This document shows, in pieces, positions 34,323-45,330 of a stretch of 64,000 nt of DNA. Below the pieces are notes generated by a model. The model saw nothing but the letters and a program-made list of their open reading frames with translations. It was not told where the DNA came from and ran no database searches. This stretch comes from Aestuariimicrobium soli (GTDB lineage: Bacteria > Actinomycetota > Actinomycetes > Propionibacteriales > Propionibacteriaceae). The position numbers and the translations under genes were made by a program. Positions within the stretch are counted from its first letter, which is position 1. Every line of letters starts with the position of its first letter. The DNA lies in the NCBI RefSeq assembly GCF_051192575.1, contig NZ_JBPJSQ010000002.1, forward strand, positions 456,048 to 520,047, read 5' to 3'.

Positions 34323-37300
34323 TCACACCAGCAGCGCGCCGCCGTGCGGCGGCAGGTGCACCACGTCACCGACGAGTTCGGCACCGCTCGGCGTCGCGAA
34401 CATCACCGCCACCGCCCCCTCGACCGCCACCTCGGTCGGCTCGTCGGAGAAGTTGACCGCCACCCTCACCGTGGCCCCGGCGCTGGACTGCCGGGTCATC
34501 AGCAACGTGCCCAGGTCCTCGTCCACTGCGCAGGCGGTCAGCCGCAGATCGGGCTCGGTGAGAGCCGGCAGCCGCTTCCGCAGCCGCAGCAGCTCGCGGT
34601 AGCAGGCCAACACCCGGGCGTGTCGCCCGTGGTCGCGCTCGTCCCAGTCGAGTTTCGAACGCACGAAGGTGGCCTCGTCCTGCGGGTCGGGCACCTGGTC
34701 GGCATCCCAGGCCATGGCGGCGAACTCGGCCAGTCGTCCCTCGCTCACCGCCCGACCCAGCTCCGGTTCGGGGTGCGAGGTGAAGAACTGGAACGGGCTG
34801 GACGACGCCCACTCCTCGCCCTGGAAGAGCATGGGTGTGAACGGACCCGCCAGCGTCAACAGGGCCGCCACCGCCAGCTGGTCGTCGTCGAGCACCTCGG
34901 CGAGCCGATCGCCGCGGGCCCGGTTGCCGATCTGGTCGTGGTTCTGGTTGGCCACCACCAACCGCCAGCCGGGCACCCGCGAGGTGTCGATCGGACGACC
35001 GTGGTCGCGTCCGCGGAAACTCGAGTAGCTGCCGTCGTGGAAGAACCCCTGCGTGATCACCTTCTGCAACGCCGACAGCGGGGCGAAGTCGGCGTAGTAG
35101 CCGTCGGTCTCGCCGGTGAGCGCCACGTGCACCGCGTGGTGGAAGTCGTCCGACCACTGCGCGTCGATGCCGAGGCCACCGGCCTCGCGCGGGGTCACCA
35201 TGGCGATGTCGTTCAGGTCGGACTCGGCGATCAGCGTCAACGGACGACCCAGGTGCGCCGACAGGGCGGCCGTCTCGGTGGCCATCTGCTCGAGCAGGTG
35301 CAGGTCGGAGTCATCACGGAGGGCGTGCACCGCGTCGAGCCTCAGGCCGTCGACGTGGAAGTCGGTGAACCACATCTGCACGCCGTCGAGAATGAACCGG
35401 CGCACCTCGGCGGCACCCTCGCCGTCGAGGTTGACCAGATCACCCCAGGTGCTCTGCCCGGGCTTGAGGTACGGGCCGAACAGCGGCAGGTAGTTGCCCG
35501 AGGGCCCGAAGTGGTTGTGCACCACGTCCTGCATCACCGCCAGCCCGCGGGCGTGTGCGGCGTCGACGAACCGCTGGTAGGCGGCGGGCCCACCGTAGGG
35601 CTCGTGCACGGCCGTCCAGGAAACCCCGTCGTAGCCCCAGTTGTGCACCCCGTTGACGGCGTTGACGGGCATGAGTTCGACCACGTCGATGCCCAACTCG
35701 ACGAGGTGGTCGAGTCGTCCGATGGCGGCATCGAGGGTGCCCTCGGGGGTGAAGGTGCCCAGATGCAGCTCGTACAGGGTGGCCCCGGCCAGCTGGCGCC
35801 CGGTCCAGGTCTGGTCGGTCCAGGTGAAGGCGTCGGCGTCGAAAGTGCGCGACGGGGCATGCACCCCGGCGGGCTGCCGGCGCGAGCGCGGGTCGGGGCG
35901 GGGGGTCGGGTCGTCGTCCAGCAGGTAGCCGTAATCCACCTCGCCCTGGGGTTCGGGGCCATCGAGCTGCCACCAACCGTCGCCGGTCGGCGTCATGGGC
36001 AGCACGCGGTCGCCCACCTGCAGCCGAACCCGCTCGGGAAGGGGTGCCCAGACGTCGAATCGTCCGCGTCCGTTGCGCAGCTGACGCGGGACGGGCCGCA
36101 CGAGCAGCGCCACGGGGTGGGTGTCGAGCAGGTCGGCCAGCCGCACCGAGCCGGCGAACGGCCGGTCGGTGAGCGCGTCGATCCACTCGCCTCCCGGCAG
36201 CGGCAGGCGGGTCTCACCGAAGCCACCCCGCTCGGCCAGACCGTGCGGCAGGCGGGTCACCACGGCGATCGCTCCCCCGCGGTCGAAGGCCAGCACGTGG
36301 TCGACGGCCTCGCCGGTGGCTTCGAGGGGGGCGTAGTCGGTGAAGAGCTCCGCTCGGTCGCGGCGGGTGGTGAGGCCGATGTGGGTGACCAACAGCTTGG
36401 CGGCGCCGGGGTCGTCCACCGTGCCGTCGAGGGTCGGACGATCGCCCAGCCGGATGCCCTCCAGCAGCCCGGCGCGACGGTCGAAGTCGACGGACCGGCG
36501 GTTGTCGGGGTCGACCAGCGAGTCCTCCCACAGCTCGGAACCCTGGTAGATGTCGGGAACGCCGGGGGCCATGATCGTGACCAGCTTGGCGGCGAGGGCG
36601 TTGCTGTGGCCGGCGGCGGCGATTTCAGCCGCGGCCTCGCCCACCACCCGGGCCACCGCGGGGTCGTCGAAGCAGGCGTCGACGGCAGCGTGCACGGCCG
36701 CCTCGAAGGACTCGTCGGGGGCGGTCCACGTGGTGCGCTCCCCCGCCTCGCGCATCGCCTTCATGGCGTAACCGTGCAGCCGTTCCCGCAGGTCGGGGTC
36801 GGACGACCATGCGCCAACGATCGCCTGCCAGAGCAGCTGGGCGAACCCTCGGTCGGGCAGGGGCACCAAGCTGTCGAGCTCGGCGATGATGCTGGCCCAC
36901 CACTGCGGACGCTCGGCGAGCACCGAGATGCGGGCGCGCACGTCTTCGCCGCGCTTGGTGTCGTGGGTCGAGCCGGCGGTCATCGCGGCCGGCCAGGTCT
37001 CGTGGCGGGTGGCCATCGCGGCGTGGAACTCGTCCGGGCTGATCGAGAAGACGCTCGGGTCGCCGCCGACCTCGTTGAGGCTCGTGAGACGTGACCAGCG
37101 GTAGAAGGCGCAGTCCTCGACGCCCTTGGCCATCACCATGCCGCTGGTCTGTTGGAAGCGTTGGGCGGCGTCGGAGGCGCCGTCGAACAGCACCGGGCCG
37201 AGCCGGGCGAACTGCTCGGCCAGGTCGGGGCGGTGCTCGTGGGCGGACGAGAAGGCCCGCTCGAGGTGCTCGCGCCCCTCGGGAAGGTAGCTGCGGTACA

Positions 37301-38444
37301 CCGGGAAGCAGGCGAGCAGTTCGGCGACGGCGTCGACGAGTGACTCGTCGGTCTCAAGCCCGGTCTCGCGGGCGATGCGACGCACCTCGGAGTTCAGGAT
37401 GGTGTCGGCCACCGTGCGCTTGGTGTCGTGGATCAGGGCGTGCCAGTCGGTGGCGTGACCGACCAGGGAGTCGGTGAGGTCACTCAGCGGCTGCATGCCG
37501 GCGGGGTCGACGAGCACCCGGTCGATCAGGGCCATCGCGTCGTAGCCGGTCGTGCCACTGGTCGCCCACCCGGTGGGCAGGTGCTCCCCCGGCTCGAGGA
37601 TCTTCTCGATGAGCACGTACGACCCGTCGGGAGCGTCGGCGGTGCGGGTCAGGGCGGCGAGGTCGTCGAAGTAGCGCACCGGGTCGCGCAGGCCGTCGGG
37701 GTGGTCGACGCGTAGGCCGTCGACCAGGCCCTCGTCGAACCAGCGCTTGATCTCCTCGTGGCTGCGTGCGAACCATTCGGGGTCTTCCACCCGAATGGCG
37801 ACCAGGTCGTTGACGGCGAAGAACCGGCGGTAGTTGAGGTCGGTGTCGGCCCGTCGCCAACTGATCAGCTCGTAGTGCTGGCGGGCGTGCACGACGTTGG
37901 GATCATCGTCGGGGCCGCCGGAGTTGGGGGCCAGCGGGTAGCGGTTGTCGTGGTAGTGCAGTTCGCCGGCGAGCACGCGCAGGTTCGCGATGGTGCCGTC
38001 GGGCAACAGGTCGTCGTCGCCGACGACCGGGATGCGCACCTTGCCGCTCGAACCGGGGCCACCCGCGACCTCCCAGTCGATGTCGAAGGCCGTCGCGAAC
38101 GGTGAGGCCTGCCCGTGGGTGAGCACGTGCCACCACCACGGGTTCTCCCACGGACGAGCCACCCCGACATGGTTCGGCACGATGTCGACCAGCACGCCCA
38201 TGCCGAGGCGGTGGGCCTCGTTGGCCAGCGCCGCCAACCCGGCGCCACGGCCGCGGGTGGGGTCGATCGAGGAGTGGTCAGAGACGTCGTAGCCGTGGCT
38301 GGAGCCCGTGCCCGCCGCCAGCAGCGGAGAGAGGTAGACCCAGTCCACGCCGAGGGCGTGCAGGTAGGTGAGCCGCTTCGCGGCCTCGAGGAGGTCGAAG
38401 TCCTCGGTGATCTGCAGTCGATAAGTGCTCGCCGGGGTGCGCAT
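34323..38444 (-). CDS. treYZ: Fused maltooligosyltrehalose synthase / maltooligosyltrehalose trehalohydrolase (TreY-TreZ)
   Basis: One uninterrupted 1373-codon frame joins both enzymes of the TreY-TreZ route from glycogen to trehalose. Residues 1 to about 790 are TreY: STYRLQIT start, DIVPNHVG, nucleophile Asp247 in VDGLRVDHPDGLRDP, acid Glu280 in YVLIEKILEPGEHLPTGW, and MAPGVPDIYQGSELW. From about residue 800 TreZ begins with its beta-sandwich (FDVWAPLPERVRLQ), followed by VVHNHFGPSGN, VDGLRLDAVHAL, IAESDLND and NQNHDQIGNR. TreY makes the alpha,alpha-1,1 end and TreZ releases trehalose, so the fusion could channel the intermediate. A TAAACT box 8 nt before the ATG lies inside the end of the upstream gene. 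treX is not in the window. Confidence 0.95.
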   Translation of the reverse strand: MRTPASTYRLQITEDFDLLEAAKRLTYLHALGVDWVYLSPLLAAGTGSSHGYDVSDHSSIDPTRGRGAGLAALANEAHRLGMGVLVDIVPNHVGVARPWENPWWWHVLTHGQASPFATAFDIDWEVAGGPGSSGKVRIPVVGDDDLLPDGTIANLRVLAGELHYHDNRYPLAPNSGGPDDDPNVVHARQHYELISWRRADTDLNYRRFFAVNDLVAIRVEDPEWFARSHEEIKRWFDEGLVDGLRVDHPDGLRDPVRYFDDLAALTRTADAPDGSYVLIEKILEPGEHLPTGWATSGTTGYDAMALIDRVLVDPAGMQPLSDLTDSLVGHATDWHALIHDTKRTVADTILNSEVRRIARETGLETDESLVDAVAELLACFPVYRSYLPEGREHLERAFSSAHEHRPDLAEQFARLGPVLFDGASDAAQRFQQTSGMVMAKGVEDCAFYRWSRLTSLNEVGGDPSVFSISPDEFHAAMATRHETWPAAMTAGSTHDTKRGEDVRARISVLAERPQWWASIIAELDSLVPLPDRGFAQLLWQAIVGAWSSDPDLRERLHGYAMKAMREAGERTTWTAPDESFEAAVHAAVDACFDDPAVARVVGEAAAEIAAAGHSNALAAKLVTIMAPGVPDIYQGSELWEDSLVDPDNRRSVDFDRRAGLLEGIRLGDRPTLDGTVDDPGAAKLLVTHIGLTTRRDRAELFTDYAPLEATGEAVDHVLAFDRGGAIAVVTRLPHGLAERGGFGETRLPLPGGEWIDALTDRPFAGSVRLADLLDTHPVALLVRPVPRQLRNGRGRFDVWAPLPERVRLQVGDRVLPMTPTGDGWWQLDGPEPQGEVDYGYLLDDDPTPRPDPRSRRQPAGVHAPSRTFDADAFTWTDQTWTGRQLAGATLYELHLGTFTPEGTLDAAIGRLDHLVELGIDVVELMPVNAVNGVHNWGYDGVSWTAVHEPYGGPAAYQRFVDAAHARGLAVMQDVVHNHFGPSGNYLPLFGPYLKPGQSTWGDLVNLDGEGAAEVRRFILDGVQMWFTDFHVDGLRLDAVHALRDDSDLHLLEQMATETAALSAHLGRPLTLIAESDLNDIAMVTPREAGGLGIDAQWSDDFHHAVHVALTGETDGYYADFAPLSALQKVITQGFFHDGSYSSFRGRDHGRPIDTSRVPGWRLVVANQNHDQIGNRARGDRLAEVLDDDQLAVAALLTLAGPFTPMLFQGEEWASSSPFQFFTSHPEPELGRAVSEGRLAEFAAMAWDADQVPDPQDEATFVRSKLDWDERDHGRHARVLACYRELLRLRKRLPALTEPDLRLTACAVDEDLGTLLMTRQSSAGATVRVAVNFSDEPTEVAVEGAVAVMFATPSGAELVGDVVHLPPHGGALLV

Positions 38445-38447
38445 CGG

Positions 38448-39098
38448 TCAGGAGTTTATCGCGTCCTTGACGCTCGACTCCGGGCTGCCGAGGGTCGGGG
38501 TGCGGCGGGAGACCACGTCGTAGAGGGTCTTCCACGCGGCGGGCAGTTCGCGGACGACCCCGTAGCGCCACGTGCCCGGGCTGATCACCTTGGCGGTCTG
38601 GTCGCCGACTCCCTCGGTGTCGACCCCCACCAGACGGCAGGTGGCGACGGCGCGCGGCAGGTGGAAGTCCTGGGTGACCAGCGTCAGTTTCTCGACGCCG
38701 AAGATGCGCTTCGCGCGCACGCACGAGTCGTAGGTGTCGAAGCCTGCGAAGTCCTCGACCACCTTGCCCGCGGGGATGCCCCGCTGCTCGACGAGGTAGC
38801 GCTTCATCGCCTTCGGCTCGTTGTAGTTCTGTGCCCGGTTGTCACCCGACACCAGAATCACCCTGGCCTTGCCTGCCCGCACGAGATCGGCGGCCACGTC
38901 GAGCCGGGCCCGCAGGAAGGCGCTCGGCTGCCCGTCGGGGCGCACCCCGGCACCCAGCACGAGCACCACGTCGTTGGCGGGTGCGGTGGCGACGTCGTTG
39001 TGCTGGTGGCCGGCGGCGGCCACCTGCACGACCGCGGCCGGGGCCAGGGCGATGACCGCGATGGCGGTGAGCCCGACGGCCAGTCTGCGGATGCGCAC
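38448..39098 (-). CDS. SanA/YdcF-like membrane-anchored protein (DUF218)
   Basis: A 216-aa protein with one N-terminal membrane helix (residues 7-28) and an external DUF218 domain: VVLVLGAGVRPDGQPS, ARVILVSGDNRAQNYNEPKAM, FAGFDTYDSCVRAKRIFGV, LVTQDFHLPRAVATC. This matches the SanA (vancomycin high-temperature exclusion) subgroup, linked to envelope barrier and peptidoglycan or lipid carrier metabolism. It lies 24 nt behind comEC and ends 3 nt before the treYZ start. Confidence 0.88.
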   Translation of the reverse strand: MRIRRLAVGLTAIAVIALAPAAVVQVAAAGHQHNDVATAPANDVVLVLGAGVRPDGQPSAFLRARLDVAADLVRAGKARVILVSGDNRAQNYNEPKAMKRYLVEQRGIPAGKVVEDFAGFDTYDSCVRAKRIFGVEKLTLVTQDFHLPRAVATCRLVGVDTEGVGDQTAKVISPGTWRYGVVRELPAAWKTLYDVVSRRTPTLGSPESSVKDAINS

Positions 39099-39122
39099 GT
39101 CGCCCAGTGTGCCAGCCGTTCC

Positions 39123-41564
39123 TCAGCGTTGCGGCGCACGATTGGTCACCACCACCAGCCGATCCCCTCGTCGGAACAGCGCCACCGACCCCTGCTCATT
39201 GGTGGCGACCACCCGCATGCCGAGCGAGTGGGCCAGCTCGACCGCCTTGGCCGCGGGATGCCCGTAGTCGTTGTCGACGCCGGACGAGGCCACCGCCACC
39301 TGTGCGCCGCCTGCCTGCCAGAACCGACGCTCCTGCCGGGACGAACCGTGGTGCGGCATCGCCATCACATCCACGCGCAGCTCACCCGTGCCACCACCGC
39401 CGGGGCCGGTCAAGGCCCGCAGCGCGGCCCGTTGGGCGTCGGGCTCGGAGTCGCCCGCCAGCAACACACGCACCACCTGATCGCCGGCTCCGACCGTCGC
39501 CACCCCCATCACGGAGGCGTCGTTCTCGGAGGAGTTCTCGGGGTTGGCGGCCTCGTCCGTGGCGGTGGGCAGCACGGCGCCGGGCACCGGACCGGTGCGC
39601 AGGGTGTGCCACGCGACCTCACCGACGCTCCACCGCTCGCCGGCACGCGCCTCGGTCACCGGTACCCCGTGCGCGTGGGCCAAGGCGGTCACCATCCGGG
39701 CCGCGGGCAGACCGGGAGCGTCGCGGGAGACGACCACTCGTCCGACCGGGAAACTGTCGAGCACTTCGGCCAGCCCGGTCAGGTGGTCGGCGTGGAAGTG
39801 TGTGATCACGACCACCGGAAGGCTCCGCACCCCCAATTGGCGCAGGCAGGCGACGACCGGTTTGGGGTTCGGGCCAGCATCGACCAGCACCGCCTGGCTG
39901 CGGCTGGCGCGCAGCACGGCGGCGTCGCCCTGGCCGACGGCACAGAAGGCGACCCGCCAGTCACCGGGCCAGCCGGGACTCGCCGGTGCCCGCAGCAGAG
40001 CGATCGCCAACACGGCGGCCAGCGCCACCACCGCCCACGGACGCCTCAGGACCATCGGCATCACCCACGCCAGACCAAGGCTGAGCAGCGACACGATCAC
40101 CAGACCCGCCGGGCTGGCCGGCCACGTCAGAGACCCACCGGGCAGGGCGTCGCCCAGCCTGGCGATCTGCAGCAGCGGTTCCACCGACCAGCCGCCCAAC
40201 CATCCGAAGACCCCACCCACGGTGTCGCCGATCACGCCGGGCAACTGCGAACCGAACGCCGCCAGCATGCCCAGCACCGTCGCCGGCCCCACGAACGGCC
40301 CGGCCACGGCGTTGGCCACGATCCCCGACACGCTCAGCGTGCCCGACAGCGCCGTGACCAGCGGCTGGGTGGCGAGCTGGGCCGCCAACGGGACGGCGAC
40401 CGCCTCCCCCAGCCAGCCCGGCGCCCAGCGCATGGCCCGCTGGTACAGACCGGCGCAGGCGATCAGGCCGGCGGTGGCGGCGGCCGACAGGGCGAACCCC
40501 CAGGATCGGGACAGCCAAGGGTCCACGACCATCAGCACCATCACAGCCGCCGACAGGTGGCGCAGCCCTCGGGAGCGCTCGCGCCCCCGGCCCACCCCCG
40601 CGCGACCCAGGGCCGCCAGGGCGACCAGACCCATCGCCGCCGCCCGCACCACCGACGGCTCGGCGCGGCACAGCACCACGAAGCCGAACACCGCCGCCAC
40701 CTGGATGCCGCGCAGCACCCAGCCGCGGGCCCCGCAGCGGGTGGCCACCATCGTGCCGAACCCGAGCAGCAGCACCAGGTTCGAACCCGACACGGCGGTG
40801 AGGTGCGTCAGCCCGGTGGCCTTGAACCGGTCGACCACCTGCATCGGCAACCGCGAGGTGTCACCCACCACCAAGGAGGGCAGCAGTCCGGCCTGGTCGC
40901 GGGACGAATGCCGGGTGGCCCTCACCAGCCCCGCACGCAGGTGGTTGATGGCGGACGACCACCGGCCGGGTCGGGACTCCACCACGGGAGGAGCCCTGAC
41001 GGTCAGGCTGCCCGTGGTGGGATCGGCGGCCTCGGGCGGGGTCAACCGGCCGGCGAGGGTCACCCGAGAACCCGCTGGCACCGTCGCGAGTGCCCGCCCC
41101 AGCTCGCCCGAGGCCCTCACCAGGATCGGTGGACCGCCGCGCACGACCCGCCCGCGGGCCCGAATCTGCTCGACTCGCAGCACCACGGTCGCGCTCTCCG
41201 GGCGCACCCCCTGCGCGGGGCTCAGGCGAACATCGCTGGTCAGGACTCCCGTGACCGTGGCGGCGGCTCCCTCTCGAGCCAGCTGGGCCGTGACCCCGTC
41301 GTGCACGGCGCCGACCCGGAACCCGGTCGTGAGCACCAGGCAGCACCCCATGAGCCCGATCGCGGCCCACTGCCAGTGACGGGCGACCAGCGCCGCCACC
41401 ATCACGACCACGCTGAGCGCAACGGCCACGGCGCTCGGCCAGCCCCACCCCGGCAGGGTCACGAAGGCGGCCCCCCATGCGGCCAAGGCCGTGCCCACCA
41501 GGCGAAGGTCGGGGCGCGGGGCCGACGCGGGTGATCCAGACCCGGGCACGTCAGACCCGGGCAT
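39123..41564 (-). CDS. comEC: Competence protein ComEC (DNA uptake channel)
   Basis: An 813-aa membrane protein for transport of single-stranded DNA. It has an N-terminal OB/DUF4131 region (residues about 70-200), a Competence domain with many helices (LTHLTAVSGSNLVLLL signature), and a C-terminal MBL domain with HFHADHLTGL and MPHHGSS, proposed to degrade one strand. The ATG at 41564 comes 1 nt after the comEA stop. A 15-bp tandem repeat (TCAGACCCGGGCATG type) spans this stop-start junction and encodes GSDMPGSDVPGSGSP at the N-terminus. Confidence 0.95.
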   Translation of the reverse strand: MPGSDVPGSGSPASAPRPDLRLVGTALAAWGAAFVTLPGWGWPSAVAVALSVVVMVAALVARHWQWAAIGLMGCCLVLTTGFRVGAVHDGVTAQLAREGAAATVTGVLTSDVRLSPAQGVRPESATVVLRVEQIRARGRVVRGGPPILVRASGELGRALATVPAGSRVTLAGRLTPPEAADPTTGSLTVRAPPVVESRPGRWSSAINHLRAGLVRATRHSSRDQAGLLPSLVVGDTSRLPMQVVDRFKATGLTHLTAVSGSNLVLLLGFGTMVATRCGARGWVLRGIQVAAVFGFVVLCRAEPSVVRAAAMGLVALAALGRAGVGRGRERSRGLRHLSAAVMVLMVVDPWLSRSWGFALSAAATAGLIACAGLYQRAMRWAPGWLGEAVAVPLAAQLATQPLVTALSGTLSVSGIVANAVAGPFVGPATVLGMLAAFGSQLPGVIGDTVGGVFGWLGGWSVEPLLQIARLGDALPGGSLTWPASPAGLVIVSLLSLGLAWVMPMVLRRPWAVVALAAVLAIALLRAPASPGWPGDWRVAFCAVGQGDAAVLRASRSQAVLVDAGPNPKPVVACLRQLGVRSLPVVVITHFHADHLTGLAEVLDSFPVGRVVVSRDAPGLPAARMVTALAHAHGVPVTEARAGERWSVGEVAWHTLRTGPVPGAVLPTATDEAANPENSSENDASVMGVATVGAGDQVVRVLLAGDSEPDAQRAALRALTGPGGGGTGELRVDVMAMPHHGSSRQERRFWQAGGAQVAVASSGVDNDYGHPAAKAVELAHSLGMRVVATNEQGSVALFRRGDRLVVVTNRAPQR

Positions 41565-41565
41565 G

Positions 41566-42453
41566 TCAGACCCGAACAAGGGGCGCCAGCTTCTGGTAGG
41601 TCTTCGGACCGATGCCGTCGACCTCCTGCAACTCCTCCACACTCGAGAAGCGCTGGTGCTGGGTGCGCCAGGCCACGATGTTCTGCGCCGTGACCGGCCC
41701 GATCCCCGGCAGCGCTTCGAACTGCTCGACCGTGGCCGTGTTCAGGTCGAGTGGCGCCCCGGGTGCCCCCGTGGACCCCCCGGAGGTCGCCGGGCCAGCG
41801 CCGCCGCCGGGCGGGCGAACCTGCGACCGCTCCCCCTCGAAGGGCCCGACCAGCACCTGGCTGCCATCCACGATCGGCTGGGCCAGATTGAGATCACCCA
41901 GCTGCGCCCCCGTCACGACACCGCCCGCGGCCGCCAGGGCATCGGCGACGCGCGCACCCGGACGAACCCGGACGATGCCGGGGCGGGCGACTCGTCCGAC
42001 GACGTGCACCACCAGATCGCTCGGGGCCACGGTCGCCTGACTCGCGGGCGATGGCGCCGAGGGGCCCTGTCCGGTGGCCACCCCCGAAGCCGACGGGGCT
42101 GGGTCGGAACTGAGCACCCCGAGCGGCACCTCGTCGGTGCGTGCCCGCAGCAGTTGCACCGAGCAGAAGACGAGAGCCACCACCACGAACACCCCGATGG
42201 CCCCCAGGTGGCGCGCACCGAACCGGCGCACGATGGTCACCGCAGAGGCCCGTTCCGCGGCCCCAGCCTCAGGTGACCCGGCCTCAGGTGACTCAGCCTC
42301 AGGCAACTCAGGCTCAGGTGGTTCGGTTGGCGGTGCCTCCCCCAACACGCGACGGAGCCGCCGGGCGGGCTCGAGCGGAGGCTCGGGGCCCGCCGGCGGC
42401 TCGTCCTCGGCGGGATGGTTGGTCGTGGGGTCGTGAAGGGTGCCAGTGCTCAC
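41566..42453 (-). CDS. comEA: Competence protein ComEA (DNA receptor)
   Basis: A 295-aa protein that binds incoming dsDNA at the cell surface. The cytoplasmic N-terminus (residues 1-80) is Pro/Glu-rich with tandem PEAESPEAGSPEAG. One membrane helix follows (HLGAIGVFVVVALVFCSVQLL), then a SLBB domain (LVVHVVGRVARPGIVRVRPG) and a C-terminal helix-hairpin-helix pair (LDLNTATVEQFEALPGIGP, ELQEVDGIGPKTYQKL). The cytoplasmic tail is longer than in Bacillus ComEA. The GTG start lies 6 nt after the CACAAC box of an unusual promoter module shared with the DUF4192 gene. Confidence 0.95.
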   Translation of the reverse strand: MSTGTLHDPTTNHPAEDEPPAGPEPPLEPARRLRRVLGEAPPTEPPEPELPEAESPEAGSPEAGAAERASAVTIVRRFGARHLGAIGVFVVVALVFCSVQLLRARTDEVPLGVLSSDPAPSASGVATGQGPSAPSPASQATVAPSDLVVHVVGRVARPGIVRVRPGARVADALAAAGGVVTGAQLGDLNLAQPIVDGSQVLVGPFEGERSQVRPPGGGAGPATSGGSTGAPGAPLDLNTATVEQFEALPGIGPVTAQNIVAWRTQHQRFSSVEELQEVDGIGPKTYQKLAPLVRV

Positions 42454-42459
42454 ACTGGT

Positions 42460-42547
42460 GTTGTGGTGCGCAGGGCCTCATTCGTCCCAGAAAGTTTTCG
42501 ACCCTGTGCACAACTCCTGACCCCATCGTGGGGCTGTGGACAACTCC
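42460..42547 (-). promoter_or_regulatory. comEA upstream module: two TTGTCCACA-like boxes and GGGACG-N17-CACAAC promoter
   Basis: Read on the minus strand: TTGTCCACA (42543-42535), TTGTGCACA (42513-42505, one change), GGGACG (42488-42483), 17 nt, CACAAC (42465-42460), 6 nt, GTG start. The 88-bp block aligns without gaps (about three quarters identical) to 47370-47457, which stands at exactly the same distance from the DUF4192 start. The boxes match the actinobacterial DnaA-box consensus but look like activator sites here. The hexamers do not resemble sigma-A promoters, so an alternative sigma factor is inferred. Confidence 0.75.
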
Positions 42548-42553
42548 CGGCCG

Positions 42554-45049
<2,496 letters not shown>

Positions 45050-45102
45050 TGTCGTCCCTCTCGTCGTCTGACCCGGGATGGGCCTGTCGTCGTCCTCACA
45101 TG

Positions 45103-45134
45103 AAAAATCCTCGAGGCCCAGGGGGCATCGAGGA
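45103..45134 (-). terminator. leuS attenuator terminator
   Basis: On the minus strand TCCTCGA...TCGAGGA (7 bp) encloses a 1x1 mismatch and an inner GCCC-CCT-GGGC stem, followed at once by TTTTT. It lies 53 nt upstream of the leuS start and 26 nt downstream of the leader peptide stop. The poly-T in such GC-rich DNA makes an intrinsic terminator convincing. Confidence 0.85.
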
Positions 45135-45135
45135 C

Positions 45136-45162
45136 AGCCGCTCCACCATCGGGTGGGCGGCT
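45136..45162 (-). promoter_or_regulatory. Pause/anti-antiterminator hairpin of the leuS leader
   Basis: AGCCGC...GCGGCT with inner CCACC-CGAT-GGTGG makes an 11-bp hairpin that begins inside the TAG stop codon of the leader peptide. A ribosome stalled at the two Leu codons just upstream would prevent it from forming and could favour read-through. The competing antiterminator pairing was not obvious to me. Confidence 0.65.
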
Positions 45163-45187
45163 AGCGAAGGAGCGACTCCATCTGCAT
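45161..45187 (-). CDS. leuS leader peptide MQMESLLR (leaderless)
   Basis: An 8-codon reading frame ATG CAG ATG GAG TCG CTC CTT CGC TAG with two adjacent Leu codons, one of them the rare CTT. A TACACT -10 box (45200-45195) ends 7 nt before the ATG, so transcription should begin at or beside the A of the ATG and the peptide would be translated from a leaderless end. Adjacent Leu codons, an abutting hairpin and a downstream terminator before leuS make ribosome-mediated attenuation by charged tRNA-Leu the best reading. Confidence 0.75.
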   Translation of the reverse strand: MQMESLLR

Positions 45188-45194
45188 GGGCAGC

Positions 45195-45200
45195 AGTGTA
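45195..45200 (-). promoter_or_regulatory. leuS -10 promoter box (TACACT)
   Basis: TACACT on the minus strand, 7 nt before the leader peptide ATG. A TGTCGA lies 18 nt upstream as a possible -35. No separate Shine-Dalgarno sequence with normal spacing precedes the leader peptide. Confidence 0.7.
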
Positions 45201-45330
45201 CTCCGCCCGGCGGGGTGCTCGACAGTGCGCACCTCGTCTGCGGAATGTTCGCGAACGCCTCGACGGCCGCCCATGGGACTGATTGACTAAGTCTTGGACT
45301 AATTCAACCACCACGAAGGACACCCCATTC

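Noticed and set aside
33531..37094. A 1187-codon plus-strand open frame opposite treYZ
   Set aside because: It is the antisense shadow of a clearly conserved gene in GC-rich DNA, with His/Gln/Arg-rich translation and no domain pattern.
38115..41534. A 1139-codon plus-strand open frame opposite comEC and treYZ
   Set aside because: Same reason: low-complexity translation, no start signal, and conserved genes on the other strand.
42505..42543. Replication origin, from DnaA-like boxes here and at 47415-47453
   Set aside because: Only two boxes per site, no AT-rich unwinding region and no dnaA/dnaN/rpmH; placement before start codons fits promoter sites better.
45247..45256. GTTCGCGAAC palindrome as a LexA box
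   Set aside because: Actinobacterial SOS boxes have the opposite arrangement (GAAC...GTTC); this does not match.
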